Positions 8,220-17,259 of a stretch of 64,000 bases of DNA are shown piece by piece. The notes under the pieces are model-generated. The model did no database searches and was not told the DNA's origin. It was given only the letters and a program-made list of their open reading frames with translations. Numbering within the stretch: the stretch's first letter is position 1; each line of letters begins with the position of its first letter. A program made the translations under genes and the position numbers. The DNA comes from Rhodobacter sp. (GTDB taxonomy: Bacteria; Pseudomonadota; Alphaproteobacteria; Rhodobacterales; Rhodobacteraceae), in NCBI GenBank assembly GCA_020250175.1, contig JADCEN010000011.1, positions 62,001 through 126,000 on the forward strand. Direction: 5' to 3'.

Positions 8220-9115
8220 GCGGCCACCAGCGCCTTGTACAGCGCCCGCAGGCGTTCGGTCATCGGCCCCATCTGGCCGGTGCCGATCTGCCGTCCATCA
8301 ATCACGCCCACGGGTGTCTGCGCGCCGAAGGTGCCGGTCAGGAACGCTTCTTGCGCCGAATAGACATCAACAAGGCTGAAATTTCGTTCGAACACCGGAA
8401 TGCCGTTGTTGCGGCACAGCTGGATGACCTTGCCGCGCGTGATGCCGTTCATGCAATAGTCGCCGGTGCTGGTCCAGACCTGGCCCTGGCGCACGATGAA
8501 GAAGTTGCAGGCGTTGGTCGTGTTCACAAAGCCATGCACATCCAGCATCAGTGCCTCGTCCGCGCCGGCCTTTTCGGCGGCGATGCAAGCCAGGATACAG
8601 TTCAGCTTCGAATGGCTGTTCAGCTTTGGGTCCTGCGTCATCGGCAGGCCCCGCATATGGGGCACCGTGGCAAGGCGGATCGGGCGTGGCAGTTTGGGGC
8701 GCGAATGTTCCATGATGATCGCCACGGTCGGACCGCGCTGCGACAGCTTCGGGTGCTGGAAAGGCCGCGTCTTGACCCCGCGTGTCACCATCAGGCGGGC
8801 ATGGGCATCGGTCGTCATGCCATTGGCCTTTTGCGTCTCTGACACTGCCGATTTGATCTGATCCGGTGTCATGGCAATATCAAGATCGATGGCCTTGGCC
8901 GCCTCGAACAGACGGTCGACATGTTCGTCCAGAAAGGCCCAGCGGCCATTATAGAGACGAATCCCCTCCCACACGCCATCGCCCAGCATGAAACCGGCGT
9001 CATAGACCGAAACCACGGCCTCGGCCTTTGGCAGGATACGCCCGTTGACATAGATCAGGATCGCCTCGTTGCGGGCGTCTTCCTCGGCCTGGTGGGTGGA
9101 TATGTGATCGGTCAT
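8216..9115 (-). CDS. Class IV PLP aminotransferase (branched-chain / D-amino-acid type)
   Basis: A 299-residue member of fold-type IV PLP enzymes. It has the N-terminal VYDAGFMLGDGVWEGIRLYNGR, the putative PLP lysine in LNSHSKLNCILA (about residue 174), and the later GFVNTTNACNFFIV and GITRGKVIQLC motifs. The group contains branched-chain aminotransferases, D-alanine aminotransferases and aminodeoxychorismate lyase, and sequence alone does not settle the substrate. Expected chemistry is amino transfer to 2-oxoglutarate or pyruvate. The 4-base overlap with the sulfotransferase-like gene indicates an operon with this gene first. Confidence 0.82.
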   Translation of the reverse strand: MTDHISTHQAEEDARNEAILIYVNGRILPKAEAVVSVYDAGFMLGDGVWEGIRLYNGRWAFLDEHVDRLFEAAKAIDLDIAMTPDQIKSAVSETQKANGMTTDAHARLMVTRGVKTRPFQHPKLSQRGPTVAIIMEHSRPKLPRPIRLATVPHMRGLPMTQDPKLNSHSKLNCILACIAAEKAGADEALMLDVHGFVNTTNACNFFIVRQGQVWTSTGDYCMNGITRGKVIQLCRNNGIPVFERNFSLVDVYSAQEAFLTGTFGAQTPVGVIDGRQIGTGQMGPMTERLRALYKALVAA

Positions 9116-9248
9116 GATGCCTCCGCTTCAGGGCAGGCTACCGCCGTGGCGCGGCGGGGCCAAGGGGCGATCACCCTTGCGTGACACACGGCGAGGTGAA
9201 TGGACGCCGGGCCGGTGCCCGCCCAACTTTGCGCCAGCGAGGAGAGGC

Positions 9249-9628
9249 GTGAGGCACATCCGGGTGAAGAGTGCCATTCTTGGACTGGGGCTGGGGCTTG
9301 CTGCGGCGCAGGCGGACAGTTCTGTGACCGGGGCGACAGCTATCGCACTGCGGTCTTCGTCACCGGCCCTGCCGAACTTGCCGCCGCGCAGGCCACAAGC
9401 GCCGAAGCAGCGCAGTACCTGGCGGCACCGATTGCAACCGTGATCCTGCCGGCCGGCCCGTTCCATGCCGCCGGGGAGTATCATCAGGATTACTACAAGA
9501 GCGGGGATATCATCATTACCCGCTTCGGCCCCCGTACCAAGGCGTCGGCCTATAGGCTGTACCGCGAGTCCTGCGGCAGGGACGCGCGGATACGGCAGCT
9601 GTGGGGATCTGCCGCACTTGACAACTAA
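9249..9628 (+). pseudogene. msrA: Peptide methionine sulfoxide reductase MsrA, internally deleted
   Basis: The 3' part (about 9320-9628) encodes a good MsrA C terminus: GGQFCDRGDSYRTAVFV, then PAGPFHAAGEYHQDYY, then YRESCGRDARIRQLWG. The 5' part, in another frame, begins at a GTG (9249) and encodes a signal-peptide-like VKSAILGLGLGLAAAQA. The two frames meet near 9307-9320. The missing middle would hold the catalytic GCFWC motif and roughly 100-130 residues. No single start yields a functional enzyme, so this is a relic of a secreted MsrA. The junction lies in the repeat-like GCAGGCGGACAG, suggesting a deletion between short repeats. Confidence 0.8.
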
Positions 9629-9888
9629 GGTCGGGACGGCCTGAGTGGCGGCGCTGTGCCCGGCCCCGGATGATCCACCCGCCTTGCCCCGTCCGGGCTG
9701 CGGCGGCAGACGGATTGCCGCCCGTTCCACCCCGACCCCGCGCCATGCATCCCGGCGGCAAGCCTGTCTGCGGGCCGCAGCCGTGGCGCGGCGTGATGGC
9801 CACCGCGCGACAGGTCGGCCAGCCGCGAAAAGCTGCTTTCCGCAGTGGGCGCGGTTCTGTAGGGTCCGGGCGGATGAGGGAGTGGAAG

Positions 9889-12528
9889 GTGAGCGAAGAC
9901 AGCGTCACGCCGATGATGGCGCAGTATCTGGAGATCAAGGCGGCGAACCCCGGCGCGCTATTGTTCTATCGGATGGGCGATTTCTACGAGATGTTTTTCG
10001 ACGATGCCGTCGCCGCCAGCGCGGCCCTGGATATTGCGCTGACGCGCCGGGGCAGGCATCTGGGCGAAGACATCGCCATGTGCGGCGTGCCGGTGCATGC
10101 CGCCGAAGGCTATCTGCTGACCCTGATCCGCAAGGGCTTCCGGGTGGCGATTGCCGAACAGATGGAAGACCCGGCCGAGGCGCGCAAACGCGGATCCAAA
10201 TCCGTGGTGCGCCGCGATGTCGTCCGCCTGGTGACGCCCGGAACCCTGACCGAAGACGGCCTGCTGGATGCCCGGCGGCACAATTTCCTGGCCGCCTGGG
10301 CCGAGGTCCGCGAGGGGGCGGCCCTGGCCTGGGTTGACATTTCCACGGGAGAATTCCGCGTCATGTCCTGCCCGCCCGCGCGCCTTGCGCCGGAGCTTGC
10401 CCGGCTTGCCCCGCGCGAGGTCCTGCTGAGCGAAGCGCGCGACGGCGAATGGTCTGCGCTGATTGCAGAGTCGGGGGCCGCCACCACAGCTTTGGCGCGG
10501 TCCAGCTTTGACAGCACGGCGGCGGAGCGGCGGCTGTGCATCCTGTTCGGGGTGACCACGCTGGATGCCTTCGGATCATTCGACAGGGCTGATCTGTCGG
10601 CCATGGGGGCCATTGTTGACTATCTTGATCTGACGCAGCGCGGCAAGCTTCCCCTGCTGCGCCCCCCTGTTGCCGAGACGCAGGGCGACACCATGCAGAT
10701 CGATGCCGCCACACGGCGCAACCTGGAAGTCACCGCTGGCCTGGCGGGCGGGCGCGAGGGGTCGTTACTTGCTGCCGTTGACCGGACGGTCACGGCCGGT
10801 GGCGCGCGGCTGCTGGAGCGGCGGCTGTCCGGACCATCGCGCAACCTTGACGTAATCCAGACCCGGCTTGACGCGGTGCGGTATCTGGCAGAGCAGGGCC
10901 TGCGGCGCGATGGCTTGCGGGCCGACCTGCGTCAGGTGCCCGACATCGACCGGGCGCTGTCGCGGCTGGCACTGGATCGGGGGGGCCCGCGTGATCTGGG
11001 CGCGATCCGCACTGGTCTTGCGGTGGCAGAGGCCGTGGCCGCGCACCTGTCCGACGCGCCGCCCCTGCTGGCGCGGGCGGCGGCAGAGCTGACCGGGCAC
11101 TCGGCGCTGATCGCCATGCTGCAAGCGGCCCTGGTGGCAGAACCGCCGCTGCTGGCGCGGGACGGCGGCTTTATTGCGGCGGGCCACGATGCCGCCCTGG
11201 ATGAAACCCGCCGCCTTCGCGACGAAGGGCGCGCCGTGATTGCCGCGCTACAGGCGGATTATGCCGCGCTGAGCGGTATCCAGAGCCTGAAGATCAAGCA
11301 CAACAACGTTCTGGGCTATTTCATCGAAACGACAGACCTGCATGCAGAGCGGATGCTGAAGCCGCCGCTGTCGGAAACCTTCATCCATCGCCAGACAACA
11401 GCGAACCTGCTGCGCTTTACCACCGTGCCGCTGTCAGACCTTGAAACCCGCATCCTGAACGCCGGGAATCATGCCCTGGAAATCGAAAAACGGCTCTATG
11501 ATGGCTTGAAATCGGCCGTTCTCGCCCTGGCGGGGCTGATCGCCGCGACGGCGCGCGCCCTGGCCGAGATTGATCTGACTGCGGCCCTGTCCGACCTGGC
11601 CGCGGCCGAGAACTGGGTTGAACCCGTGGTGACCGACAGCCGGGCCTTCTGGATCACCGGGGGTCGGCACCCGGTGGTGGAACGCGCGCTGCGCCGTCAG
11701 GGCGGCGGCAACTTCGTGGCCAACAACTGCGTGCTGACAACGGGCGAAACGCCAGCGCTTTGGCTGTTGACAGGCCCCAACATGGCGGGAAAATCCACCT
11801 TCCTGCGCCAGAATGCCCTGATCGCGCTTCTGGCGCAGGTCGGCAGCTTTGTTCCGGCAACGCGGGCCCATATCGGGCTGGTCAGCCAGCTTTTCTGCCG
11901 TGTCGGCGCATCGGACGACCTGGCGCGGGGGCGGTCCACCTTCATGGTCGAGATGGTGGAAACGGCAGCGATCCTGAACCAGGCCGATGACCGGGCGCTG
12001 GTGATCCTGGACGAGATCGGGCGCGGGACCGCGACCTATGACGGGCTTTCCATCGCCTGGGCCACGCTGGAACATCTGCACGACGTCAACCGCTGCCGCG
12101 CCCTTTTCGCGACACATTATCACGAGATGACCGCCTTGGCGGGCAAATTGCCCGGCGTGGAGAACGCGACCGTCACCGTCAAGGAGTGGGACGGGCAGAT
12201 CATTTTCCTGCACGAGGTGCGGGAAGGCGCGGCGGACCGATCCTATGGCGTGCAGGTTGCCAAGCTTGCCGGACTTCCCGCCGCGGTCATCGACCGCGCC
12301 CGCACAATTCTGGAAACGCTCGAATCAGGCGACCGCGCCGGCGGGCCGCGGCCTGCGGCGCTGATCGATGACTTGCCGCTGTTCCGGGCAGCGCCTGCAC
12401 GGGCGGCGCCCGCCAAACCGGCACCATCAGAGGTAGAGACACGCCTGAGCGCAATTCACCCCGACGATCTGACCCCGATCGACGCCCTGCGCCTGATCTA
12501 TGAACTGCGTGGCCTGATCCGGCCCTGA
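9889..12528 (+). CDS. mutS: DNA mismatch repair protein MutS
   Basis: An 879-residue MutS. The mismatch-contacting Phe-X-Glu is Phe32 and Glu34 in RMGDFYEMF. The ATPase has the Walker A GPNMAGKST (about residues 627-635) and Walker B VILDEIGRGT (about 705). MutS recognises mismatches as a dimer and recruits MutL. I chose the GTG at 9889 (SEDSVTPMMAQYLE), with GGGAG just upstream, because it matches the family N terminus. The frame is open back to 9670, but that extension looks noncoding; an ATG at 9874 is also possible. The 260 bases between the msrA relic and this start hold nothing recognisable. Confidence 0.96.
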   Translation: MSEDSVTPMMAQYLEIKAANPGALLFYRMGDFYEMFFDDAVAASAALDIALTRRGRHLGEDIAMCGVPVHAAEGYLLTLIRKGFRVAIAEQMEDPAEARKRGSKSVVRRDVVRLVTPGTLTEDGLLDARRHNFLAAWAEVREGAALAWVDISTGEFRVMSCPPARLAPELARLAPREVLLSEARDGEWSALIAESGAATTALARSSFDSTAAERRLCILFGVTTLDAFGSFDRADLSAMGAIVDYLDLTQRGKLPLLRPPVAETQGDTMQIDAATRRNLEVTAGLAGGREGSLLAAVDRTVTAGGARLLERRLSGPSRNLDVIQTRLDAVRYLAEQGLRRDGLRADLRQVPDIDRALSRLALDRGGPRDLGAIRTGLAVAEAVAAHLSDAPPLLARAAAELTGHSALIAMLQAALVAEPPLLARDGGFIAAGHDAALDETRRLRDEGRAVIAALQADYAALSGIQSLKIKHNNVLGYFIETTDLHAERMLKPPLSETFIHRQTTANLLRFTTVPLSDLETRILNAGNHALEIEKRLYDGLKSAVLALAGLIAATARALAEIDLTAALSDLAAAENWVEPVVTDSRAFWITGGRHPVVERALRRQGGGNFVANNCVLTTGETPALWLLTGPNMAGKSTFLRQNALIALLAQVGSFVPATRAHIGLVSQLFCRVGASDDLARGRSTFMVEMVETAAILNQADDRALVILDEIGRGTATYDGLSIAWATLEHLHDVNRCRALFATHYHEMTALAGKLPGVENATVTVKEWDGQIIFLHEVREGAADRSYGVQVAKLAGLPAAVIDRARTILETLESGDRAGGPRPAALIDDLPLFRAAPARAAPAKPAPSEVETRLSAIHPDDLTPIDALRLIYELRGLIRP

Positions 12529-12625
12529 GCCTCCCCTGTCTGGCCTGGGAAGACCAACCCCGGCGGGGGATGCCAGAGGGGCAAGGGTGGGGGCGCAGGC
12601 CCCCCTTCCTGCCCTGAAACCCGTG

Positions 12626-13180
12626 TCAGCCTTGGGTATTTGACGAAACGCCCACCTGCGCCGGGCGCAGAAGGCGGTCATGCAGCAGGAATCCTTCGGC
12701 CATCACCTGAATGATCTGGCCGACCCGGGTCCCCGGCACCGGGGCCTCGAACATCGCCTCATGCTGTTGCGGATCGAAGCTGTCACCGATTGCCGGAGAG
12801 ATCGGCTTGACGCCATGCCTGGTCAGGACATTGGTCAACTCGCGCATGGTCAACTCCACCCCTTCGATCAGCGCGGCGGCCTGGGTTCGCTGATCGTCGG
12901 TGGCGGCATCCAGGGCGCGCCGCAGATTGTCGTAAACGGGAAGCATGTCACGGGCCAGACGCGAGCCGCCGTATTGTTCAGCCTCGCGCCGGTCCCGTTC
13001 GCCGCGCTTGCGGGAGTTTTCGGCATCGGCAAGGACGCGCATGAAGCGATCCTTCATTTCGTCGCGCTCGGCGCGCAGCTGTTCCAGCTCTGCCGTAAAC
13101 GCATCGACGGCATCGGCCATGTCTTCGGCGATGTCTTCGGCGAATTGCTGATCCTGGGGTGTGTTGCCGTCCTTCGTCAT
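12626..13180 (-). CDS. grpE: Nucleotide exchange factor GrpE
   Basis: A 184-residue GrpE. An N-terminal acidic coiled coil (about 20-80) is followed by RFMRVLADAENSRKR and a beta-rich C-terminal domain with HEAMFEAPVPG. GrpE drives ADP release from DnaK in the Hsp70 cycle. The start is the ATG at 13180 (MTKDGNTPQD). It lies 7 bases downstream of the hrcA stop, forming an hrcA-grpE operon. mutS converges on it; a GC-rich inverted repeat near 12585-12606 in the gap may end one or both transcripts. Confidence 0.94.
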   Translation of the reverse strand: MTKDGNTPQDQQFAEDIAEDMADAVDAFTAELEQLRAERDEMKDRFMRVLADAENSRKRGERDRREAEQYGGSRLARDMLPVYDNLRRALDAATDDQRTQAAALIEGVELTMRELTNVLTRHGVKPISPAIGDSFDPQQHEAMFEAPVPGTRVGQIIQVMAEGFLLHDRLLRPAQVGVSSNTQG

Positions 13181-13187
13181 CGGTCCT

Positions 13188-14258
13188 TTATCCCTTGCCG
13201 CGATCAGAAATGAGCTTTCCAACCAACTGAGCCGTATAATCGACAATCGGCACGATGCGGCCGTAGTTCAGCCGCGTGGGGCCAATGACCCCGACCGCAC
13301 CGATGATCTTGCGGTCAGCGTTCATATAGGGAGAGACCACCAGAGAGGAACCCGAAAGCGAAAAAAGCTTGTTCTCTGATCCGATAAAAATCCTCACTCC
13401 CTCGCCCTGTTCGGTGAGGTCAAGAAACTCGGCGATGTCGCGCTTGCGTTCCAGGTCATCGAAGAGGTGGCGAATCCGGTTCACATCCTGCACTTCGGCG
13501 GTTTCATCGATCAGGTTGGCCCGGCCGCGCACGATCAGCCGCTCGTGCGGCTCTCCGGCGTTTTCCCACAGCGCCATACCGCTTTCGACAAGATCGCGCG
13601 CCAGCGAATCAATCTCTTGCCGGCGCTGAGAGATTTCCTGGCTGATCTTCTGGCGCAGGTCGCCCAGGGTGCGCCCTTCGGCCAGGGCATTCACGAAGTT
13701 CGCGGCCTCGCGCATCGAGGATGGCGTCTGGCCAGGGGGCGGTGTGAACAGGCGATTCTCGACAGTGCCGTCCGCAAACACCAGAACGACAAGGGCGCGG
13801 TCCGGGGACAGGCTCAGGAACTCGATATGGCGGATCGGCGCTTGCCGCTTTGGGGTCAACACAAGACTGGCCCCCTGGGTGAGACCGGACAGGGTCGCGC
13901 CGATCTTGTCAAGCAAGGCGGGCATGTCGCGGTCATTTGCGCCCAGGCTGGCGTCGATCTTTTCGCGATCCGCATCGGCAACCGCACCGATTTCCATAAG
14001 GCCATCGACAAACAGGCGCAGACCAAGCTGTGTCGGGATCCGGCCGGCAGAAACATGGGGGCTGTCCAGCAGGCCAAGATACTCGAGATCCTGCATTACA
14101 TTGCGGATTGTCGCGGCGCTGACCTTTTCCTGCATCGTTCGTGTCAGGGTGCGGGACCCCACCGGATCACCCGAGGCAAGGTAGCCTTCGACGACCCGGC
14201 GGAAGACTTCGCGCGATCGGTCGTTCATTTCGGCGAGAAGGCTTGGGTTATCTGCCAT
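13188..14258 (-). CDS. hrcA: Heat-inducible transcription repressor HrcA
   Basis: A 356-residue HrcA with an N-terminal winged helix ([22 protein letters not shown], then [18 protein letters not shown]) and the conserved [11 protein letters not shown]. HrcA represses heat-shock genes by binding CIRCE elements. The start is the ATG at 14258 ([12 protein letters not shown]). It is divergent from rph. I find no TTAGCACTC-N9-GAGTGCTAA in the 128-base gap, so the operon does not appear to be controlled by a CIRCE there; the GroE operon outside the window is the more likely target. Confidence 0.95.
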   Translation of the reverse strand: MADNPSLLAEMNDRSREVFRRVVEGYLASGDPVGSRTLTRTMQEKVSAATIRNVMQDLEYLGLLDSPHVSAGRIPTQLGLRLFVDGLMEIGAVADADREKIDASLGANDRDMPALLDKIGATLSGLTQGASLVLTPKRQAPIRHIEFLSLSPDRALVVLVFADGTVENRLFTPPPGQTPSSMREAANFVNALAEGRTLGDLRQKISQEISQRRQEIDSLARDLVESGMALWENAGEPHERLIVRGRANLIDETAEVQDVNRIRHLFDDLERKRDIAEFLDLTEQGEGVRIFIGSENKLFSLSGSSLVVSPYMNADRKIIGAVGVIGPTRLNYGRIVPIVDYTAQLVGKLISDRGKG

Positions 14259-14386
14259 ATCGGGTAAGGGCCGGGCCTTTGCTTGGGGCACCCGACCGTA
14301 ACGGGCCGGGGCCGGTTGCGTCAATCGGGCTTGCATCGCCGGGGCGGGGGCGGGTATCTGGCTGCGGCATCAAAGGAGCCCAGCCC

Positions 14387-15100
14387 ATGCGACCGTCAGG
14401 ACGAGACTTAAGCGAGATGCGGCCGATTTCAATCGAGACGGGGATCATGAAACATGCCGAAGGGTCCTGCCTGATCCGGATCGGCGAGACGCATGTGCTA
14501 TGCTCTGCCTCGCTGGAAGACAAGGCACCGCCGTTTCTGAAGAACACCGGCCTTGGCTGGGTCACTGCCGAATACGGCATGCTGCCCCGCGCGACGAATA
14601 CGCGCAATCGCAGAGAGGCGGCATCCGGCAAGCAATCAGGCCGCACGCAGGAAATTCAGCGCCTGATCGGGCGCGCCTTGCGGGCGGGGGTTGACCGGGT
14701 CGCGCTGGGCGAACGGCAGATCGTGATCGACTGCGATGTGATCCAGGCGGATGGCGGAACCCGTTGTGCCGCCATCACCGGGGGGTGGGTGGCGCTACGT
14801 CTGGCGGTCAACAAATTGCTGAAAGCTGGTGTAATCGTGTCTGATCCGATCATCGATCATGTCGCCGCCGTGTCCTGCGGTGTTTATGCCGGTCAGGCCG
14901 TGCTTGATCTGGACTATGCCGAAGACAGCGCCGCCGGGACGGATGGGAACTTCATTCTGACCGGCCGTGGCCGGATGGTTGAGGTGCAGATGTCGGCAGA
15001 GGGTGCAACGTTTTCGCGCATGGAAATGGGCCAACTGCTTGACCTTGCGGAAGCGGGGGTTGGCCGGTTGGTGGCAGCGCAGAAGGTCGCGCTGGCCTGA
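14387..15100 (+). CDS. rph: Ribonuclease PH
   Basis: A 237-residue phosphorolytic 3'-5' exoribonuclease that trims tRNA 3' ends. Characteristic motifs are [19 protein letters not shown] at the N terminus, [13 protein letters not shown], and the RNA/phosphate-binding [17 protein letters not shown]. The ATG at 14387 follows AAAGGAG at a good distance. It is divergent from hrcA, and 9 bases separate it from rdgB, so rph-rdgB form an operon, a pairing common in proteobacteria. Confidence 0.97.
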   Translation: MRPSGRDLSEMRPISIETGIMKHAEGSCLIRIGETHVLCSASLEDKAPPFLKNTGLGWVTAEYGMLPRATNTRNRREAASGKQSGRTQEIQRLIGRALRAGVDRVALGERQIVIDCDVIQADGGTRCAAITGGWVALRLAVNKLLKAGVIVSDPIIDHVAAVSCGVYAGQAVLDLDYAEDSAAGTDGNFILTGRGRMVEVQMSAEGATFSRMEMGQLLDLAEAGVGRLVAAQKVALA

Positions 15101-15109
15101 GGAGGCGAT

Positions 15110-15718
15110 ATGCGCAAGTTCACAGAGCCGCGGCTGGTGCTTGCCAGCCACAACGCCGGGAAGCTGGAAGAGATTGAAAGGCTTCTTCAGCCGTTTGGTG
15201 TCGATATTGTCTCTGTGGCGGCACTTGGGCTGCCCGAACCGGCAGAGACCGCGGACACTTTCATCGGCAATGCCCGGATCAAGGCACATGCCGCCGCGCG
15301 CGCCAGCGGGATGCCGGCCCTTGCCGATGACAGTGGCATTGAGGTCGAGGCCTTGGGCGGCGCGCCGGGTGTCTACACGGCCGATTGGGCAGAAACGCCG
15401 CAGGGGCGTGATTTCGACATGGCGATGCGCCGCACCTGGGATGCTGTTGAGGCGACCGGGGCGGGCCATCCACGGCGCGCGCGGTTCTGCTGTACCCTTG
15501 TCTTGGCGTGGCCAGACGGACAAGACATTGTATTTCAAGGGTTTGTGCAGGGTCGGCTGGTCTGGCCGCCACGCGGGACACAGGGCCATGGGTATGATCC
15601 GATGTTCCAGCCCGACGGACATTCCATCACCTTTGGCGAGATGGACCGCTGGGAGAAGAACCAGATCAGTCACCGGGCCAATGCATTCGGCCAGCTTGTG
15701 GCAGGTTGTTTCACATGA
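15110..15718 (+). CDS. rdgB: Non-canonical purine NTP pyrophosphatase (RdgB/HAM1)
   Basis: A 202-residue enzyme hydrolysing dITP, ITP and XTP to the monophosphates, keeping deaminated purines out of nucleic acids. It has the N-terminal LVLASHNAGKLEEI (substrate loop SHNAGK), ADDSGIEVEALGGAPG, and the C-terminal GHGYDPMFQP and SHRANAF motifs. A GGAGG precedes the ATG at 15110. The last codons contain a parS-like palindrome, and the stop overlaps the start of a ridA-family pseudogene (ATGA). Confidence 0.96.
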   Translation: MRKFTEPRLVLASHNAGKLEEIERLLQPFGVDIVSVAALGLPEPAETADTFIGNARIKAHAAARASGMPALADDSGIEVEALGGAPGVYTADWAETPQGRDFDMAMRRTWDAVEATGAGHPRRARFCCTLVLAWPDGQDIVFQGFVQGRLVWPPRGTQGHGYDPMFQPDGHSITFGEMDRWEKNQISHRANAFGQLVAGCFT

Positions 15719-15722
15719 AACA
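15707..15722. promoter_or_regulatory. parS-like site, one mismatch
   Basis: The 16-mer TGTTTCACATGAAACA differs at one central base from the palindromic parS consensus TGTTTCACGTGAAACA, which is present exactly at 19266. It straddles the rdgB stop and the ridA-family start codon, and the mismatch creates the ATG. It lies about 1.5 kb beyond the 3' end of parB. ParB binding is possible but weaker than at the perfect site; chance occurrence beside a partition locus seems unlikely. Confidence 0.5.
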
Positions 15723-16089
15723 AATCTCTACCGGGTCACCGCTTGAATCCTCCATCGGCTATTCCCGCGCCGTGGCGAAGGGTGGCTGGTGCTTCGTTTC
15801 CGGGGTCACCGGAAATGACTATGCCACGATGGAAATGTCGCCAGACATAGCGGCATAAGGGAGAGCCTGCTTTGCGACCATCGACCGCGTGCTTGGGGAA
15901 GCTGGGTTCTCGATGTCTGACATCGTTCGCGTGCAGTATACGGTGGACGACGCCAGTTTGGTTGAGGCCCTTGTTCCCGTGCTTGGCGGGGCCCTTGGCG
16001 GTATTCGGCCTGCGGCGACAATGGTCATTGCGGGTTTGATACGGCCCGAGATGCTGGTCGAGATCGAAGTCACGGCATTCAAAGGCTGA
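15715..16089 (+). pseudogene. RidA-family (YjgF/UK114) gene interrupted by a nonsense codon
   Basis: One continuous frame from the ATG at 15715 to 16089 encodes a RidA-like protein: SIGYSRAVAKGGWCFVSGVTG, then CFATIDRVLGEAGFSMSDIVRVQYTV, and finally a RidA-type IRPAATMVIAGLIRPEMLVEIEVTAF ending. Codon 48 is TAA (15856-15858) where relatives have a glutamine or similar codon (DIAA-stop-GRACF), so a single C-to-T change in CAA would explain it. The rest of the frame is intact, which suggests a recent mutation or a sequencing error. Translation could restart at the GTG at 15889, but the product would lack a third of the fold. RidA proteins deaminate reactive enamines; this one may be a divergent paralogue. 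Confidence 0.78.
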
Positions 16090-16092
16090 GAG

Positions 16093-17259
16093 ATGGTTCC
16101 GGGAAACGAAGCGGGCTTCGGGCTTTACATCCATTGGCCATTCTGCCAATCGAAATGCCCCTATTGCGATTTCAACAGCCATGTGGCCGGGTGGATCGAC
16201 CAGAGGCGATGGCTGCAGTCCTATCTTGCAGAGATTGACCGCGCCGGTCAGGAGACCGCCGGGCTTCGCCTGCGGTCGGTGTTTTTCGGGGGCGGGACCC
16301 CATCGCTGATGGACCCTGAGACGGTGTTCGCCATCCTTGACCGGATCAGGGCAACCTGGCCCGTGGCAAATGATTGGGAGGTGACGCTGGAGGCAAATCC
16401 GGGGTCTACGGAAGCGGGTAAGTTCCAGGCGTTCCGGGCTGCGGGGGTAAACCGGCTTTCAATGGGCGTTCAGGCGCTGAATGATGCAGACCTGAAGCGG
16501 CTTGGCCGTCTTCATACCTTGGCAGATGCGATGGCTGCCTTTGACATTGCCAGGGCTTGCTTTGATCGTGTCAGCTTCGACCTTATCTATGCACGGCAGG
16601 ATCAGACACCTGAAGACTGGGCGCAGGAGCTGTCGCGTGCGCTGGACATGGCCGTAGACCATCTTTCCCTGTATCAGCTGACGGTCGAGGATGGCACGGC
16701 TTTTGGTGACAGGTACGCAAGGGGCGGCCTAAGGGGGCTGCCGGATGAAGACCAGTCTGTTGCGCTGTACGAAATCACCCAGGAGCTTTGTGAAGACGCC
16801 GGACTTCCCGCCTACGAGGTTTCAAACCACGCCCGGGATGGCGCGCAATCGCAGCACAACCTGATCTATTGGCGGGGCGGCGACTATGCGGGAGTGGGGC
16901 CAGGTGCACATGGGCGTCTGACGCTGGGGGGGCACCGCTGGGCAACGGAAGCGTTGAGACCCCCCGCAGCCTGGCTAGACGCGGTTGAGAAGCGCGGAAC
17001 GGGAGAGCTTCCGAGGGATGAGATCGCGCCAGTTGACAGGGCGCGGGAATACATCCTGATGAGCCTGAGATTGAACGAAGGTCTGGATCTTGCACGGCTT
17101 CAGGCGATTTCGGGTCTTTCGCTGCCCCCGGCCGCAGTGACAGATCTTTGCTCCTTGAATTTGATCACGGTCGACGAGGGGCGGGTGCAGACGACGCGGC
17201 AAGGCCGTATGGTACTGAACGCCGTGATTCGCCGGCTTGCCGAGGGCCTGCAGCCCTAG
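16093..17259 (+). CDS. hemW: Radical SAM heme chaperone HemW
   Basis: A 388-residue radical-SAM protein. The iron-sulfur cluster cysteines are Cys18, Cys22 and Cys25 (CQSKCPYCDF), with the SAM-binding VFFGGGTPSLM and the C-terminal HemW domain (MSLRLNEGLDL). Family work shows HemW binds heme and delivers it to respiratory targets; it is often misannotated as coproporphyrinogen oxidase HemN. True HemN has an extra N-terminal segment with a different cysteine context, absent here. It starts 3 bases after the RidA frame and overlaps the convergent parB by 4 bases. Confidence 0.92.
   Translation: MVPGNEAGFGLYIHWPFCQSKCPYCDFNSHVAGWIDQRRWLQSYLAEIDRAGQETAGLRLRSVFFGGGTPSLMDPETVFAILDRIRATWPVANDWEVTLEANPGSTEAGKFQAFRAAGVNRLSMGVQALNDADLKRLGRLHTLADAMAAFDIARACFDRVSFDLIYARQDQTPEDWAQELSRALDMAVDHLSLYQLTVEDGTAFGDRYARGGLRGLPDEDQSVALYEITQELCEDAGLPAYEVSNHARDGAQSQHNLIYWRGGDYAGVGPGAHGRLTLGGHRWATEALRPPAAWLDAVEKRGTGELPRDEIAPVDRAREYILMSLRLNEGLDLARLQAISGLSLPPAAVTDLCSLNLITVDEGRVQTTRQGRMVLNAVIRRLAEGLQP

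Noticed and set aside
9670-9888. Longer N terminus of MutS
   Set aside because: The upstream open frame has no MutS similarity and a proline-rich composition; the family start fits 9889.
14259-14386. CIRCE element between hrcA and rph
   Set aside because: No TTAGCACTC-N9-GAGTGCTAA or close variant in the gap.
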